The notes under the pieces were generated by a model. That model was not told the origin of the DNA, ran no database searches, and worked only from the letters and a program-made list of their open reading frames with translations. Positions 5,006 to 7,242 of a stretch of 7,242 nt of DNA are shown piece after piece. A program made the position numbers and the translations under genes. This stretch comes from Verrucomicrobia bacterium UBA1412 (lineage in GTDB: Bacteria; Verrucomicrobiota; Verrucomicrobiia; Limisphaerales; UBA1412): the NCBI GenBank assembly GCA_002305615.1, contig DBPU01000013.1, positions 10,145 through 17,386 on the forward strand. The letters run 5' to 3'. Positions within the stretch are counted from its first letter, which is position 1. Every line of letters starts with the position of its first letter.

Positions 5006-6340
5006 ATGTTTGATGCTTTAAGCGGAAAATTGCAGCAGGTGTTCAAAAATCTGCGCGGAATGGGGAAAATCAGCGATTCCAACGTGTCGGATTCGCTGCG
5101 TGAGGTACGGATGGCGCTCTTGGAGGCGGATGTGAACTTCAAGGTGGCGAAGGAATTTATTGAGGAGGTTCGTCAAAAGGCGATCGGACAGGAGGTTATT
5201 CAAAGCATTCAGCCGGGGCAGCAGATCATTAAGATTATCCATGATGAGCTGGTGAATCTCCTGGGCTCAGCTCATTCCGGGCTTTTACTGGATGCGGTGC
5301 CCAGTTGTATTCTTCTGTGCGGTCTTCATGGCTCGGGCAAGACGACCTCTGCGGGCAAACTGGGACGCTATCTTACGCGGGTGGGGAAAAAACCGCTTCT
5401 GGTGGCGGCAGATGTTTACCGTCCGGCGGCAATGGACCAGCTCGATACGGTGGGAAAACAGGTCGGCGTTCCGGTCTGGGTGGAGAAAGGTGAGACCGAT
5501 GTGCTCAAAATCGCGGCCCACGCCCTGGAACATGCCCGGAGTCTGGGTGCCAACGTGGTGATATTTGATACGGCGGGCCGTCTCCAAATTGATGAACCGC
5601 TCGTGCAGGAGCTCGTTCGGCTTCGTGATTTGGTCAAGCCGCGGGAAATTCTCCTGGCGTTGGATGCGGCGACGGGTCAGGAAGCGGTGAACGTGGCCTC
5701 ACATTTTGACCAGGCTCTCAATATCACGGGTGCCATTTTGACAAAACTTGATGGCGATGCCCGAGGTGGAGCGGCCTTGAGTTTATGCAAAGTGACCGGT
5801 AAGCCGATCAAATTTGCCGGTACGGGAGAAAAGCTGGATGCTTTCGAGCCGTTTCATCCGGAGCGTATGGCCTCCCGTATTTTGGGAATGGGCGACGTGG
5901 TGAGCTTGGTGGAGAAAGCGGCCGAGACGGTCGATCAGGAGTTGGCTTTGCGGCTGGAGGAGAAAGTCCGCAAAGGCCAGTTTACCCTAAGCGACTTTCG
6001 TGAGCAGTTGCGCCAGATGCGCAAACTGGGACCTCTGGAAAATATCGTTGGGATGCTTCCGGGCGGAGCCGGGATGCTCCAGGGTGCCAATTTAAGCCGG
6101 AGCGAAAAGGAGTTCACCCACATGGACGCACTGATTTGCTCGATGACTCCTCTGGAGCGCGAGAAGCCGCAGGTGCTCAATGCCAGCCGCCGCAAGCGTA
6201 TCGCCAAGGGTGCAGGACTGACGGTGACCGAGCTGAACAACATGCTTAATAAATTCGGGCAGCTCCAGCAGATGATGAAGAAAATGGGCAAGTTCCAGAA
6301 GATGATGGGCAAATTCAATCCGGCGCGCGGTCTCTTTTAA
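5006..6340 (+). CDS. ffh: Signal recognition particle protein Ffh (SRP54 homologue)
   Basis: GTPase subunit of the bacterial signal recognition particle. With the SRP RNA it binds signal sequences of nascent inner-membrane proteins and delivers ribosomes to the FtsY receptor. Length 444 aa, normal for Ffh. Order of domains: N domain (about 1-95, with ALLEADVNFKVAKEFI at 37-52); G domain with P-loop GLHGSGKTT at 106-114, DVYRPAAMDQL at 136-146, DTAGR at 188-192, TKLDG at 246-250 and GTGEKLDAFEPF at 272-283; then the Met-rich M domain (about 325-435) with the SRP RNA-binding helix region SRRKRIAKGAG at 394-404 and the C-terminal FNPARGLF. Two small deviations: the G1 loop has H108 where most Ffh proteins have Gln, and the RNA-binding motif reads GAG rather than the common GSG. 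No Shine-Dalgarno precedes the ATG. The next gene starts 24 bp downstream, suggesting co-transcription. Confidence 0.98.
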   Translation: MFDALSGKLQQVFKNLRGMGKISDSNVSDSLREVRMALLEADVNFKVAKEFIEEVRQKAIGQEVIQSIQPGQQIIKIIHDELVNLLGSAHSGLLLDAVPSCILLCGLHGSGKTTSAGKLGRYLTRVGKKPLLVAADVYRPAAMDQLDTVGKQVGVPVWVEKGETDVLKIAAHALEHARSLGANVVIFDTAGRLQIDEPLVQELVRLRDLVKPREILLALDAATGQEAVNVASHFDQALNITGAILTKLDGDARGGAALSLCKVTGKPIKFAGTGEKLDAFEPFHPERMASRILGMGDVVSLVEKAAETVDQELALRLEEKVRKGQFTLSDFREQLRQMRKLGPLENIVGMLPGGAGMLQGANLSRSEKEFTHMDALICSMTPLEREKPQVLNASRRKRIAKGAGLTVTELNNMLNKFGQLQQMMKKMGKFQKMMGKFNPARGLF

Positions 6341-6364
6341 AGCCTCTTGTCCTTCATGAAATAG

Positions 6365-7242
6365 ATGAGGATTTCTCTAAAAGCTTCAATGCGGATGGCC
6401 GTGGGGACCCTATGGGTTTGCCTACTGTTTCTGGCCGTCGGCCTTTGCGCTCAAGGAAGCGGAGAAACCGTGGGGACAAACGCCCCGCCCGTTACGGAAC
6501 CGGACCCGCAGACGGTGGCCCGGCTGGAGAGAGAATCCCAGATTCGTCGCGGAGAATACTGGGAGGAGTTGAAGAAGTGGATTCCGCCGGTGGAATCTTT
6601 TGAGCAATGGCAGAGCAAGAGTCGTGAACTGCCGCCGGATTTCCAGCGCTTGTCTCTGACCCTGGAGAAATTTCCTCCGCAATCGGAAGACCCCGATTTT
6701 TCGTTGCCTACGCCTTTAATTCCCGATCCGCTTCGGGGACTCCTGGTGATGCCTACCATGCCCGGCGATATTCTCCTAAAAATCTGGAACGGCCGCCGCA
6801 ATGAGATTCTGGGGCTATACACCTGGTGGGTGTTGGGCTCTTCGCCTCCGGCACCCAAAGAGGTTTTGCCGGAAGTTTTACCGGGCCGGACCGAATCCTT
6901 CCGCTGTTTTACTCAGAGGGGGATTCTCAGAATGGGGGAGGATGTGAAGGCGGAAATCAACGTCGAGATGGTTTTCCCCAAGGAGCCTGTCGGCAATCTT
7001 CAGCCGGTCGTGGTGCTGCCTTCGGAGCCCGATGGGAGCATGAGCCGTGCGACAGAGGAGTTTTCGCAGGCCTCCGTGAGCCGCGGGTTCATCGTCTGCC
7101 GTTATTGGCCGGGCGTGGGGTTGGATAAAAAATCTCTCCTGGAACCGGGTGAGGGGACTAATTCAGTGCGCGTCCTGGCTCAATGGGCGATGGCCGACTG
7201 GGGAGATCTTTGCCGCGAGGCCTGGATGATGAGGCGCGTCGT
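6365..7242 (+). CDS. Exported protein of uncertain function, possibly alpha/beta-hydrolase-like (C-terminus cut)
   Basis: An open frame of 292 codons from the ATG at 6365 to the right edge. The N-terminus is a clear signal peptide: basic start, hydrophobic VGTLWVCLLFLAVGLCA at about residues 13-29, and cleavage probably after CA, before QGSG. If the Cys at 28 were a lipobox it would need checking; the sequence VGLC is not a strong lipobox. A proline-rich stretch follows (about 40-50). Residues about 205-250 contain a hydrophobic strand PVVVLPSEPDG and then SRGFIVCRYWPG, and residues 270-292 contain an amphipathic segment WAMADWGDLCREAWMMRR. This spacing is reminiscent of esterase-type alpha/beta hydrolases before their nucleophile elbow, but the catalytic region is outside the window. 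Alternative in-frame starts are ATG 6389 and 6395; 6395 would still leave a short signal peptide. It lies 24 bp after ffh with no terminator between, so it is probably co-transcribed. I do not recognise the family with confidence. Confidence 0.75.
   Translation, partial: MRISLKASMRMAVGTLWVCLLFLAVGLCAQGSGETVGTNAPPVTEPDPQTVARLERESQIRRGEYWEELKKWIPPVESFEQWQSKSRELPPDFQRLSLTLEKFPPQSEDPDFSLPTPLIPDPLRGLLVMPTMPGDILLKIWNGRRNEILGLYTWWVLGSSPPAPKEVLPEVLPGRTESFRCFTQRGILRMGEDVKAEINVEMVFPKEPVGNLQPVVVLPSEPDGSMSRATEEFSQASVSRGFIVCRYWPGVGLDKKSLLEPGEGTNSVRVLAQWAMADWGDLCREAWMMRRV

Noticed and set aside
6826..7128. Plus-strand 100-codon frame near the right end
   Set aside because: It is in a different frame from the continuous signal-peptide-bearing frame that starts at 6365 and runs through the same region.

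Overview
This 7.2-kb window is an ordinary-looking bacterial chromosomal segment. The best taxonomic guess is the Planctomycetes-Verrucomicrobia-Lentisphaerae group, and probably a gut or similar anaerobic member of the Verrucomicrobiota, Lentisphaerota or Kiritimatiellota. The pointers are a twin-arginine-exported Gfo/Idh/MocA oxidoreductase beside a sugar isomerase/epimerase-type TIM barrel, a BspA-type leucine-rich-repeat protein, and starts that lack Shine-Dalgarno sequences. This is inference; no single marker here fixes the phylum.

Left part (1-674, minus): the N-terminal 224 residues of a polysaccharide deacetylase (carbohydrate esterase family 4, NodB fold), running off the left edge. 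A 208-bp divergent spacer with a 10-bp palindrome separates it from the next gene.

Sugar region (883-3468, plus): a Tat-exported Gfo/Idh/MocA oxidoreductase, a strong intrinsic terminator, a candidate promoter, and a TIM-barrel sugar phosphate isomerase/epimerase family protein that ends in two tandem hairpins, the second with a T-tract. The two genes are plausibly related in sugar catabolism, but the terminator between them says they are transcribed mostly separately.

Middle (3620-4687, minus): a membrane-anchored LRR_5/BspA-like protein with regular 23-residue repeats, more AT-rich than its neighbours and convergent to the isomerase gene.

Right part (4838-7242): a tRNA-Tyr gene (GTA, minus, with encoded CCA), a compact divergent promoter region, the housekeeping signal recognition particle gene ffh (plus), and, 24 bp further on, the first 292 codons of an exported protein of uncertain function, cut by the right edge. 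The two divergent promoters appear to place their -35 boxes in adjacent copies of one 9-bp repeat, and the predicted ffh transcript would start almost at its ATG (possibly leaderless).

No mobile element, CRISPR array or clear novel multi-gene system was found. The points most worth checking are the tRNA-Tyr/ffh divergent promoter with a possibly leaderless ffh mRNA, the general lack of Shine-Dalgarno sequences, and the unassigned exported protein at the right end.
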